From contig UQRE01000007.1 in assembly GCA_900543415.1 (NCBI GenBank), positions 8,937 through 72,936 of the forward strand: a stretch of DNA of 64,000 bases, in the 5' to 3' direction. The notes under the pieces were generated by a model, which saw only the letters and a program-made list of their open reading frames with translations, made no database searches and was not told the origin of the DNA. Shown here piece after piece: positions 44,453 through 52,082 of this stretch (the first letter of the stretch is position 1; each line of letters starts with the position of its first letter). The translations under genes and the position numbers were made by a program. Origin of the DNA: an uncultured Dorea sp. Its GTDB lineage: Bacteria; Bacillota; Clostridia; Lachnospirales; Lachnospiraceae.

Positions 44453-44896
44453 TTACTGAATAAACGCTGTAATATTTTTCTCATTTAATGTAAAGTCGTA
44501 ATAATTAAGATCTTCTCTCTTCGTCCATGCAATTTCTTTCCAAAATGCATTGCCAATATCGTTCTTTGTAAATGCGATCAGTGAAACTTTATTGATTTCT
44601 TCTTTTTTAAGCGCCTCCACGGCAAATGCCACCATAGATTTACCAATGCCTCTCATTCGGTAGTCTTTGTGAACGCAGACGTGATATAAGCATCCTCTTC
44701 TTCCGTCATGACCACATAAGATCGCGCCTACAACTTTCCCGTCTTCTTCTGCCACTACACTGGTTGTTGGATTACGCTTTAAGAAACGGGCAACGCCTTC
44801 TCTTGAATCATCCATACTTCTGATTCCAAATCCTTGGATACTGTTCCAAAGCTCTTTGACCTGATCATAGTCTTCCATTGTCATTACTCTTACCAT
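44453..44896 (-). CDS. GNAT acetyltransferase inside the arginine operon
   Basis: 147 residues of the GNAT fold. VRVMTMEDYDQVKELWNSIQGFGIRSMDDSREGVARFLKRNPTTSVVAEEDGKVVGAILCGHDGRRGCLYHVCVHKDYRMRGIGKSMV holds the acetyl-CoA loop (R-x-x-G-I-G). The protein starts at the ATG at 44896, 16 bp after argC, and precedes argJ by 45 bp. Its place suggests N-acetylglutamate synthesis (an ArgA-like job), or acetylation of another amino acid. It lacks an amino-acid-kinase domain, so it is unlike classical ArgA. Function is inference. Confidence 0.8.
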   Translation of the reverse strand: MVRVMTMEDYDQVKELWNSIQGFGIRSMDDSREGVARFLKRNPTTSVVAEEDGKVVGAILCGHDGRRGCLYHVCVHKDYRMRGIGKSMVAFAVEALKKEEINKVSLIAFTKNDIGNAFWKEIAWTKREDLNYYDFTLNEKNITAFIQ

Positions 44897-44912
44897 CTAA
44901 CCACTCCTTTTA

Positions 44913-45953
44913 TTACGGGAACATCGGAACCAGATTAAGTCCTTCATTTTCCGGCAGACCAAACATAAGATTCATATTCTGTACTGCCTGCCCCGCTGCA
45001 CCTTTTACCAGATTATCGATGGCGCCCATCAGGATAATCCTGTTTGTTCTCGGATCAATCTTAAAATTTATGTCCACATAATTGCTGCCTTCCACCCATT
45101 TCGTTTCCGGGCATACACCCTCCGGCAAAAGACGGATGAACTGTTCTTTGGCATAATATTTTTCATAAATTGCTTTTATATCCTCGTATGCAACTTCTTT
45201 CTTAAGAGATGCATATTCTGTCACCAGAATTCCGCGGTTCATCGGCACAAGATGCGGTGTAAAGTTAAGCACCACCTGCTCTCCTGAAGCATAGCCAAGC
45301 TGTTCCTCAATCTCCGGTGTATGTCTGTGGCTTCCCACTCCGTAAGCCTTTATATTTTCATTAACCTCACAGTACAGATTCGGAAGCTTTGCCCCTCTTC
45401 CCGCTCCGGATGTCCCGGACTTGGCATCAATGATCAAGGTATTCATATCAATAACCCCCTCTTTTGCCAGCGGATATGCCGTCAATATGGAGCAGGTTGT
45501 ATAACATCCAGGATTTGCCACAAGTCTCGCTTTTTTCACATCTTCCCGGTTGATCTCACACAGACCATATACCGCTTCCTCAATAAACCGGGGACTTTGA
45601 TGAACGATCCCATACCATTTTTCATAAGTTTTTACATCCTTGATTCGGTAATCCGCGCTCAAATCAATGATCTTCGTCTTCTCGAGAATCTCTTCTGTCA
45701 GTACCGAAGCACAGAACCCCTGCGGCGTAGCAGTAAAGATTACATCCGCTTCATCCGCCAATTGCTCCATATGATCATCCATACATTTCGCATCCACGAT
45801 CCGAAACATATTTCTATAAACATCCGCATAGTTCTGATCCACATAACTTCTGGAACCATACCACACAATCTCCACATCTCTATGATTCATCAAAATTCTA
45901 ACAAGCTCCGCTCCGGCATAGCCGGTGGCTCCAATAATTCCTGCTTTTATCAT
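44913..45953 (-). CDS. argC: N-acetyl-gamma-glutamyl-phosphate reductase
   Basis: 346 residues from the ATG at 45953 (MIKAGIIGATGYAGAELVRIL), with AGGAGG 7 bp upstream. The NADPH loop GATGYAGAE, the catalytic Cys in NPGCYTTCS and the SGAGRGAKL segment are present. It is the first gene of argC-GNAT-argJ-argB-argD. The leader between promoter and gene contains a perfect 15-bp hairpin (45971-46011). Confidence 0.95.
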   Translation of the reverse strand: MIKAGIIGATGYAGAELVRILMNHRDVEIVWYGSRSYVDQNYADVYRNMFRIVDAKCMDDHMEQLADEADVIFTATPQGFCASVLTEEILEKTKIIDLSADYRIKDVKTYEKWYGIVHQSPRFIEEAVYGLCEINREDVKKARLVANPGCYTTCSILTAYPLAKEGVIDMNTLIIDAKSGTSGAGRGAKLPNLYCEVNENIKAYGVGSHRHTPEIEEQLGYASGEQVVLNFTPHLVPMNRGILVTEYASLKKEVAYEDIKAIYEKYYAKEQFIRLLPEGVCPETKWVEGSNYVDINFKIDPRTNRIILMGAIDNLVKGAAGQAVQNMNLMFGLPENEGLNLVPMFP

Positions 45954-45970
45954 AATTACCTCCTGGGGAT

Positions 45971-46011
45971 GTTTGGGACGTAGCATTTTTGCACTTTGCT
46001 ACGTCCCAAAC
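45971..46011 (-). promoter_or_regulatory. Perfect 15-bp hairpin in the argC leader
   Basis: Arms GTTTGGGACGTAGCA (45971-45985) and TGCTACGTCCCAAAC (45997-46011) around an 11-nt loop. No T-tract follows on either strand, so it is not a standard terminator; the argC ribosome site starts only about 7 bp further. It may control mRNA stability or translation, or be a dispersed genomic palindrome. Confidence 0.65.
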
Positions 46012-46048
46012 TGCATTTTGCCCTGTTCTTTTTGAAAAGTTTTGCATA

Positions 46049-46077
46049 ATTATACTTCCTTATTGCATATTATGCAA
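46049..46077 (-). promoter_or_regulatory. argC promoter overlapped by an ArgR-like box
   Basis: TTGCAT (46072-46077), 17-bp spacer, TATAAT (46049-46054). The palindrome TTGCATATTATGCAA (46063-46077) covers the -35 box, and a half-site TTGCATAATTATAC overlaps the -10. Both fit the AT-rich arginine repressor pattern (TGCAT...ATGCA) and recur before argG. Confidence 0.75.
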
Positions 46078-46130
46078 GTATTTTTTATTGATTATTTTTA
46101 AGATATTCTGCGATTCTTTTTTTATATGAG

Positions 46131-46170
46131 AAAAAAGACAATCAACTTCTCATTTGAAATTAACTGTCTT
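46131..46170 (-). terminator. Intrinsic terminator after the HAAS-SEDS gene
   Basis: On the minus strand AAGACAGTTAATTTC pairs with GAAGTTGATTGTCTT, with three G-U pairs and a 6-nt loop, followed by TTTTTT. Confidence 0.75.
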
Positions 46171-46227
46171 TCCTGTGTTTTATTCGGTTTTTATGTGTTA
46201 AATGGGTATCTTTGAGTTAATACCCTG

Positions 46228-47559
46228 TTAAAGGCAGATTTGTTTTGTTCGGCTTTTCTTTGGCTCTTTTGCTATGTTTTGATATCGGTAAATGCTAAAT
46301 AGTAATCCGAGCAATATTCCTGTCACAACTGCGCCGCTTCCTCCTGTGCTTAAGAATGGGCAGTATCCGTCTCCGTATGGATGCAATCCCAGATTGCCGA
46401 GAAGATAAATAACCATCCGTCCTGCGAGCACTACCGTACATCCTAATCCCATGACTCTTCCCACTTGGTTTCTCTGGCGAAGTGTATTCTTAAGTAGATA
46501 GAATAGCAAAACTGCAATTAAACTAATAAATAGAACCGCTGTCAAGATTCCACAAAAGGAAAGGATATAGGTAAATAAAAAGTCTCTGTCCCCATACATT
46601 TCCAATCCTTTCATTGCCTGTGCAGAACTTCCGACCATATGACTGTTCGCTGCCGCTGACCTAAGAGGCTCCATTACTGCTGATATGTCAGCCCCGTAAG
46701 GCGGAAGAAGCATTTGCAGACGCTCCTTCCGATACACTGCCCCAAAGTTCCAAACCATACCGGCATACAATACCGGAAGAATCAAAACCGCTGATATCGT
46801 TCCAAAATATACTCTTTTTTTCTTTACACGGAACCAACCACAAGATACTGCATAAAGAAATATGATCATTGAAAATACGCACAATAGTAGAGAGAGCATT
46901 ATATTGTTAGTATAAGACACTACCACAACTGCCGGAAGCATCCATATAGCTGCTTTCCAGATGACTTTATATCCCTGCCCGCGATAACGATACAGAATTG
47001 CTCCATACAACGGAAGAAACAAATATACTAAGACTCTTACGTTCAAGATCATCATTCCGCCTACACTGATCCATCCCACACTTCCATTGACAACTGTTCC
47101 ACTAAACCAAATCCCCGCCATCAAAATCAAAAACAAGCCGACGGTAAGTTCCCTTGCCTTTTCTCCGATTCTACTGTAATCCACGTAACAGACTCCAATC
47201 ATGACTACAAATGCAAGCACATAATATACCCATGAATTTGCAACATAGATCCCTAAACCGCTCCGATCATACAACAGGCATCGCAAAATCATTCCTGCCA
47301 TATAAAGCGCTCCGGTAAGCAAGATCAATCCCCACGCCATCTTTGGGCAGTGAATGCGGTCCATCTCAACGCCAACTGTCACCGGATCTCCCATCTCCAT
47401 AACTGCCGCAGTCTCGGCTTCTTTCTCTGTCATTCCGGACGCTAAGAAATCCCTCTTCTGATCTTCCATATGGTCTTCCAATTCTTTTTCAATCGTCGGA
47501 AGCGCTTTCTTATAACGAACTTGCTCTGTCAGAATCTTCAAATACTCCTTCTTATCCAT
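46228..47559 (-). CDS. HAAS-domain fused to a FtsW/RodA/SpoVE-like (SEDS) membrane protein
   Basis: 443 residues from the ATG at 47559, whose ATGGATAA overlaps the padR stop. (The residue numbers below count from a GTG five residues upstream.) The first 70 residues (MDKKEYLKILTEQVRYKKALPTIEKELEDHMEDQKRDFLASGMTEKEAETAAVMEMGDPVTVG) are a HAAS/permease-prefix domain, usual for PadR partners. About ten membrane helices follow. The distal part has YGDRDFLFTYILSFCGIL (Asp near 331, aligning with the catalytic Asp of RodA TDFIF) and CPFLSTGGSGAVVTGILLGLLFS, the SEDS hallmark. SEDS proteins polymerise glycan strands. A glycan polymerase or a regulated relative under PadR control is suggested, not proven. 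Confidence 0.8.
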   Translation of the reverse strand: MDKKEYLKILTEQVRYKKALPTIEKELEDHMEDQKRDFLASGMTEKEAETAAVMEMGDPVTVGVEMDRIHCPKMAWGLILLTGALYMAGMILRCLLYDRSGLGIYVANSWVYYVLAFVVMIGVCYVDYSRIGEKARELTVGLFLILMAGIWFSGTVVNGSVGWISVGGMMILNVRVLVYLFLPLYGAILYRYRGQGYKVIWKAAIWMLPAVVVVSYTNNIMLSLLLCVFSMIIFLYAVSCGWFRVKKKRVYFGTISAVLILPVLYAGMVWNFGAVYRKERLQMLLPPYGADISAVMEPLRSAAANSHMVGSSAQAMKGLEMYGDRDFLFTYILSFCGILTAVLFISLIAVLLFYLLKNTLRQRNQVGRVMGLGCTVVLAGRMVIYLLGNLGLHPYGDGYCPFLSTGGSGAVVTGILLGLLFSIYRYQNIAKEPKKSRTKQICL

Positions 47560-47887
47560 AACATACACCCCCAAGGACTCTTCCTACTGCCTGTGAATAT
47601 TTTTCCCATTCTTCCTTCTTAGCTTGAAGCTGTTTCTTCCCAGCTTTTGTAAGTGCATAATATTTTCTTGTCTTCCCTCCAATCTCTTCCTCGTATGTTT
47701 CCACATACCCTTGCTCCTCTAACTTATGAAGAATTGGATATAACGTCCCTGCCTTCAATGAGAAAACATTCATAGAACGTTCCCTGAGTGTTTCGATCAT
47801 TTCATAACCATACATATCTTTTTCCTCCAGAAGCTTCATTAAAAGCATGGAGTTACTTCCTGACAACAAACTTTTATCAACAGCCAT
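47552..47887 (-). CDS. PadR-family transcriptional regulator
   Basis: 111 residues, a winged helix: MLLMKLLEEKDMYGYEMIETLRERSMNVFSLKAGTLYPILHKLEEQGYVETYEEEIGGKTRKYYALTKAGKKQL. This is the short PadR-s2 type that usually pairs with a HAAS-domain membrane protein. It overlaps the next gene by 8 bp. Its own promoter carries two matching inverted repeats (47942-47998), consistent with autorepression. The inducer is unknown; cell-envelope drugs are common inducers in this family. Confidence 0.92.
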   Translation of the reverse strand: MAVDKSLLSGSNSMLLMKLLEEKDMYGYEMIETLRERSMNVFSLKAGTLYPILHKLEEQGYVETYEEEIGGKTRKYYALTKAGKKQLQAKKEEWEKYSQAVGRVLGGVCYG

Positions 47888-47941
47888 TTTTATTCTCTCC
47901 TTTCATTCTTTCATCCATATTTCCATTATTCTTTATTTTTA

Positions 47942-47962
47942 ATATATAGAACCTCTATATAT
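47942..47962. promoter_or_regulatory. PadR operator 1 (candidate)
   Basis: Perfect inverted repeat with 9-bp arms, ATATATAGA (47942-47950) and TCTATATAT (47954-47962), centre ACC. It lies downstream of the padR -10 box. Confidence 0.65.
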
Positions 47963-47974
47963 CTTCTTGTCTTT

Positions 47975-48003
47975 ATAATACATAGAACATCTATATATGT
48001 CAA
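47975..48003 (-). promoter_or_regulatory. padR promoter
   Basis: Consensus TTGACA (47998-48003), 17-bp spacer, TATTAT (47975-47980). The second operator fills the spacer. Confidence 0.8.
47978..47998. promoter_or_regulatory. PadR operator 2 (candidate)
   Basis: ATACATAGA (47978-47986) and TCTATATAT (47990-47998) around ACA, one mismatch from operator 1 and 36 bp from it centre to centre. It lies exactly between the -35 and -10 boxes, so bound protein would block RNA polymerase. Confidence 0.65.
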
Positions 48004-48071
48004 GAAAAAATATCAAAAGCTAACAATATTTTTAAATACCCATTCACAAACACGCCATCTTATACATTCGC

Positions 48072-48087
48072 TTTGCATATTTTGAAT
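48072..48087. promoter_or_regulatory. Possible upstream ArgR half-site
   Basis: TTTGCATATTTTGAAT resembles the box in the argC promoter (TTGCATATTATGCAA) but is imperfect. It lies about 40 bp upstream of the argG -35 box. Confidence 0.35.
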
Positions 48088-48123
48088 ATTTTAATGATTT
48101 TTTAACTTTTTTTCATTTTTCTA

Positions 48124-48152
48124 TTGCATAATTATAAATATTGGTGTATATT
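48124..48152 (+). promoter_or_regulatory. argG promoter with ArgR-like box
   Basis: TTGCAT (48124-48129), 17-bp spacer, TATATT (48147-48152). TTGCATAATTATAAA overlaps the -35 box and matches the half-site of the argC promoter. Confidence 0.7.
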
Positions 48153-48219
48153 AATTCTTGCAACCAACAGTTACATATTTATACAAACAGAATTTATTAC
48201 AGTTTAGGAGGTTTTACAT

Positions 48220-49440
48220 ATGAAAGAGAAAGTTGTATTAGCATATTCCGGAGGACTAGACACTACAGCCATTATTCCGTGGCTCAAAGAAAATTTTGAT
48301 TATGAAGTTATCTGTTGTTGTGTAGACTGCGGACAGGAAGAGGAATTAGATGGTTTAGAAGAACGTGCAAAATTATCCGGCGCTTCTAAATTATACATTG
48401 AAGATATTGTAGATGATTTCTGCGATAATTACATCGTACCTTGCGTACAGGCACATGCCATTTATGAAAATAAATATTTACTCGGCACTTCTATGGCACG
48501 TCCTGCAATTGCAAAACGTCTTGTAGAAATCGCAAGAAAAGAAGGCGCTACTGCAATCTGTCACGGGGCTACCGGAAAAGGAAACGATCAGATCCGTTTC
48601 GAGCTTGGTATTAAGGCTCTGGCTCCTGATATCAAGATTATCGCACCTTGGCGTATGACAGACGTATGGACTATGAATTCTCGTGAAGAAGAGATTGAAT
48701 ATTGTAAAGCACACGGTATCGATCTCCCATTCGACGCAAGCCACAGCTACAGCCGCGACCGTAACTTATGGCACATCAGCCACGAAGGTCTGGAGCTGGA
48801 AGATCCTGCAAACGAGCCAAACTATGATGACTTATTGGTACTTGGCGTATCTCCTGAGAAAGCTCCGGACGAGGCAGAGTATGTAACAATGACTTTTGAA
48901 AAAGGCGTTCCAAAGAGTATCAACGGAGAAGAAATGAAAGTTTCTGATATTATCCGTAAACTGAACGAACTTGGTGGAAAACATGGCGTCGGAATCTGCG
49001 ATATTGTAGAAAACCGTGTTGTGGGAATGAAATCCCGCGGAGTCTATGAAACCCCTGGCGGAACAATCCTTTACGAAGCACATCAACAGTTAGAAGAACT
49101 CGTTCTCGACCGTGCTACTTATGAAGTAAAAGAAGAAATGGGCAACAAACTGTCTCAGGTTGTATACGAAGGAAAATGGTTTACACCACTTCGCGAAGCA
49201 ATTCAGGCATTTATCGAAAGCACGCAGGAATATGTGACAGGCGAAGTAAAATTCAAACTTTACAAAGGAAATATCATCAAAGCCGGAACAACTTCTCCAT
49301 ACTCTCTGTACAGTGAATCTCTGGCAAGCTTTACAACAGGCGATCTCTATGATCACCACGATGCAGACGGATTTATCAATCTGTTCGGTCTGCCGCTTAA
49401 AGTTCGCGCTATGAAAATGGCTGAAGTCGAAGGCAAATAA
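48220..49440 (+). CDS. argG: Argininosuccinate synthase
   Basis: 406 residues. The ATP loop is VVLAYSGGLDTTAIIPWLKE, then GATGKGNDQIRFE, HISHEGLELEDP and the citrulline/aspartate pocket LPFDASHSYSRDRN. It joins citrulline and aspartate using ATP. An AGGAGG lies 7 bp upstream. No argH follows; the gene stands alone, on the strand opposite to argCJBD, but shares their promoter type. A 16-bp perfect hairpin follows. Confidence 0.96.
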   Translation: MKEKVVLAYSGGLDTTAIIPWLKENFDYEVICCCVDCGQEEELDGLEERAKLSGASKLYIEDIVDDFCDNYIVPCVQAHAIYENKYLLGTSMARPAIAKRLVEIARKEGATAICHGATGKGNDQIRFELGIKALAPDIKIIAPWRMTDVWTMNSREEEIEYCKAHGIDLPFDASHSYSRDRNLWHISHEGLELEDPANEPNYDDLLVLGVSPEKAPDEAEYVTMTFEKGVPKSINGEEMKVSDIIRKLNELGGKHGVGICDIVENRVVGMKSRGVYETPGGTILYEAHQQLEELVLDRATYEVKEEMGNKLSQVVYEGKWFTPLREAIQAFIESTQEYVTGEVKFKLYKGNIIKAGTTSPYSLYSESLASFTTGDLYDHHDADGFINLFGLPLKVRAMKMAEVEGK

Positions 49441-49464
49441 TAGTACACTATGAATATCCTATAG

Positions 49465-49500
49465 GTAAAGGAGCAGATCAAGGTTGATCTGCTCCTTTAC
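49465..49500. terminator. 16-bp perfect hairpin between convergent argG and lspA
   Basis: GTAAAGGAGCAGATCA and its exact complement surround a 4-nt loop (AGGT). No strong T-tract follows on either strand, so efficiency is uncertain, but its location between convergent genes favours a bidirectional terminator. Confidence 0.6.
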
Positions 49501-49532
49501 TGATTCAATTTCCAATCCATATTTACTTGCTT

Positions 49533-49997
49533 TTACTTTTTCTTACCAATTCTGCCGATTCCGACTAAAACCGCACCGATAACAATATAGAAATCCGCGA
49601 GATTCGCTGTTAAACTGGAAAGGAATTTATTTTTGCTCTGAAAACCAATGTAATCAATTACCTTTTTCCTTACCAAACGATCGTAAATATTGCTGGCTGC
49701 TCCTGCTGTGAGAAAAATCATTCCTGTTTTCTCCAACCATTTTCCTTTCTTTAGAAACAATAAGAGATCATAAAACAAAATCACCACGCCTGTGACAGCA
49801 GAAGCCCCCTGCACAATTTTAGGATATTTCTCCAAGGTACTTAACAGAAAGCCACGGTTATATACTTTGCGAAGCACAATCCCCGGAACAATACACTTTC
49901 GTTCTTCCCGCCTGTCAAATGTATCTTCGATATACTGCTTGATTCCCATATCAACACAAAGAAGTACAACCAGCATACCGCCAAAAGCGGCAAGCAT
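49533..49997 (-). CDS. lspA: Signal peptidase II (LspA)-like protein
   Basis: 154 residues with four membrane helices. The catalytic pair lies in GAASNIYDRLVRKKVIDYI (the first Asp of the pair) and NLADFYIVIGAV (the second). It cleaves prolipoproteins before the lipid-modified Cys. The region that reads N-x-G-x-x-(F/W) in classical LspA is here YNRGFLLS. Because the sequence is divergent, this could be a second, specialised copy. Its ATG overlaps the stop codon of the upstream coiled-coil gene by one base. Confidence 0.8.
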   Translation of the reverse strand: MLAAFGGMLVVLLCVDMGIKQYIEDTFDRREERKCIVPGIVLRKVYNRGFLLSTLEKYPKIVQGASAVTGVVILFYDLLLFLKKGKWLEKTGMIFLTAGAASNIYDRLVRKKVIDYIGFQSKNKFLSSLTANLADFYIVIGAVLVGIGRIGKKK

Positions 49998-50287
49998 TAC
50001 AACACCCCTTTGATCCGGTCAATCTCATCTTCCAGTCTTTCCATCTCCTTGTCACGTTTCTCAATGGCTTCACACATCGCAACATAATCAAGGTCGGAAA
50101 TCTCACTATCCTTAAATTTTTCATAAACCATACGCCCAATATCGATAAAATCTCTCTCATTTGCTCTCTGAAGCCCTCTGATATTGCTCTTTAACTTCTG
50201 AATCTCTATAGTATCTTCGGTCATTTTCCCAATATCACTTGCCACATCGGATATTTTCTTTCCAAGTTCTTCAAAAAAATCTGCCAT
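49997..50287 (-). CDS. Small coiled-coil protein
   Basis: 96 residues from the ATG at 50287 (MADFFEELGKKISDVASDIGKM), the conserved opening, with a GGAG upstream. The rest is helical and charged (heptads in IEIQKLKSNIRGLQRANERDFIDIGRMVYEKFKD and CEAIEKRDKEMERLEDEIDRIKG). Relatives often carry a C-terminal zinc ribbon; it is absent here. It overlaps lspA by 1 bp. Function unknown. Confidence 0.75.
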   Translation of the reverse strand: MADFFEELGKKISDVASDIGKMTEDTIEIQKLKSNIRGLQRANERDFIDIGRMVYEKFKDSEISDLDYVAMCEAIEKRDKEMERLEDEIDRIKGVL

Positions 50288-50315
50288 CGCTTTTCGTCTC
50301 CTTCTCTCTATTTTC

Positions 50316-52034
50316 TTACAGCTGACGCAAAGTATCCAGCGAACGATACAGATCCATCGTCCCATACCCCCACTCTTCATTGGGATACTCAGCCTGCGGC
50401 TGCCGATTCGCACCAAGCACAATGATCGTTCTGATCTGGCTTGCGCTCACTCCTCTCGCCCCCGGCTGCTGCGTAATCCATTCTAACAAAAGCGCCACGG
50501 CTCCGGCAGCGATCCCCGTTGCCGCACTGGAACTGCTCCTCGTCACAAAGTTCTTCTGAATACCCGCTCCGGTTATATTCACTCCCGGCGCTGCAAAATC
50601 CGGTTTAATAATTCCATCTCTAGTATAACCTCTCCCCGAATTAATATCAACCGCATTCTCATCACTGTTATAATAGGCAACGGTCATTGCCTGTCTGCAA
50701 CTAGCCGGTTCTGTAAGTGTATTATTGGGATTCGCTTCCAGAAAATATACCTCTCCACTTAGAAATTCTTCTATAGGAAGCCACATATGGTAATCTCCTT
50801 CTGACATTTGTATTGGTTCAACATTAATCCTCCATATTCCAGCTGCCGGATTTCGAAATCTCATAAAAATGAGCTGTGAATCATTATTCTCAAGAAGCAG
50901 CCGATATTCCACATCCACTTCTGTCCGTTCAAACGTAAACACAAAATGATAGCGATATCCCTGCCTTAACGACACCTGCCTTGTACGCTCACCGGAAGGC
51001 GATGTAATAGAAAGTGTTACTACATTCGGAAGCGCAGACCACAGCTCCGTTGCAAATCCATCAACCCCTTCTCCAACTCTTATCTCTGCCACTGACGTAC
51101 TATTTCTGTTTTCAAAACGATGATAATAATGATGCCTTTTTGCCGCTTCATTCCCTGTTCCTATCACCACGCTTCGATTCAAGATTCGAGAATAAGCATC
51201 CAGCATTAAAGACAGCGGCGACGTTCCATTGCGTCCGCCAAAATTCGTTCCCAGTGCAATACAGATTACAAGAGGCATATTGTTCTCTTGTGCAAGCCTG
51301 TTCAAATAGCGAAGTCCAAGCATAATATCATTTTCCTGATAGCAGACCGCTTCTTCTTGAATCGCATAAAACTCCTTTAGGTACTGCTTGGCTTCTTTTA
51401 ATTTAACCACCGCAATCGACGCCTCCGGCGCAGCTCCCAGAAACTGCTGCTCCACATTTGCCCCTCCTGCCGCTACACTTGCCAAAAATGTTCCATGTCC
51501 ATTCACATCCTCACTTGGAACAATATCTTGTGGGTTTTCTGATTTAAGCGCACGGTCAATCTCTTCCTTCGTATAAACACTTCCATAGTCCAGCCCTTGA
51601 GGCGGCATACCAGTCTGTATCGTCTGATCCCAGATAGAAACGATACGGGTACTTCCATCTGTTCCGAGAAACAAAGGATTCCTATAGTCAATTCCCGTAT
51701 CCAAAAACCCAATCATCACATTCTGTCCCAAGAGCTTCAATGTCGGATAATTTTGTACCGAAGCGATACCTGCCTCCTCCAAAGCATCCATATCAAGGAG
51801 ACCATAACAGTTGGGGATGGAGTTATACCAATACCGTTCTATTGTAAGCGGTTCCAGATCCGACCGATTGACATACGCCGTATGATAATCAAAATCCATA
51901 TCAAGCATACACACGTCGCCCCCGTCAATCCCAAGCACCTCCCGACTCCTGTTTGGTAAAAGAATAAAATCCCAATAATCTTCTGACAGAATCTTCTCTT
52001 TACAATTTTGCTGGCTTGCATGAAATTTGTTCAT
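50316..52034 (-). CDS. Subtilisin-like S8 peptidase, Csp-like
   Basis: 572 residues. The catalytic triad is visible: D112 in IGFLDTGIDY, H180 in NGHGTF, and S503 in SSSSAATGIAAGAVALL, where classical subtilases read GTSMAAPHVAG. A large insert (about 330-430) separates the last two. There is no signal peptide, as in CspABC/germination proteases of Clostridia. The Ser region is altered (SSSAATG), but the triad is complete, so it is probably active. The start codon lies 4 bp behind a strong terminator, which leaves its promoter unclear. Confidence 0.85.
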   Translation of the reverse strand: MNKFHASQQNCKEKILSEDYWDFILLPNRSREVLGIDGGDVCMLDMDFDYHTAYVNRSDLEPLTIERYWYNSIPNCYGLLDMDALEEAGIASVQNYPTLKLLGQNVMIGFLDTGIDYRNPLFLGTDGSTRIVSIWDQTIQTGMPPQGLDYGSVYTKEEIDRALKSENPQDIVPSEDVNGHGTFLASVAAGGANVEQQFLGAAPEASIAVVKLKEAKQYLKEFYAIQEEAVCYQENDIMLGLRYLNRLAQENNMPLVICIALGTNFGGRNGTSPLSLMLDAYSRILNRSVVIGTGNEAAKRHHYYHRFENRNSTSVAEIRVGEGVDGFATELWSALPNVVTLSITSPSGERTRQVSLRQGYRYHFVFTFERTEVDVEYRLLLENNDSQLIFMRFRNPAAGIWRINVEPIQMSEGDYHMWLPIEEFLSGEVYFLEANPNNTLTEPASCRQAMTVAYYNSDENAVDINSGRGYTRDGIIKPDFAAPGVNITGAGIQKNFVTRSSSSAATGIAAGAVALLLEWITQQPGARGVSASQIRTIIVLGANRQPQAEYPNEEWGYGTMDLYRSLDTLRQL

Positions 52035-52038
52035 ATAA

Positions 52039-52081
52039 AAACTGCCTCATATACTTTTGCTTTAAGTATATGAGGCAGTTT
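52039..52081 (-). terminator. Intrinsic terminator with an 18-bp stem
   Basis: Arms at 52039-52056 and 52064-52081 (AAACTGCCTCATATACTT and complement), 7-nt loop, followed on the minus strand by TTTTT running into the S8 start codon. It ends the cytidylate-kinase-like gene. Confidence 0.85.
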
Positions 52082-52082
52082 G

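Noticed and set aside
50316..52034. S8 protein as a CspC-like pseudoprotease
   Set aside because: Asp, His and Ser of the triad are all present, so loss of activity is not supported, though the Ser region is atypical.
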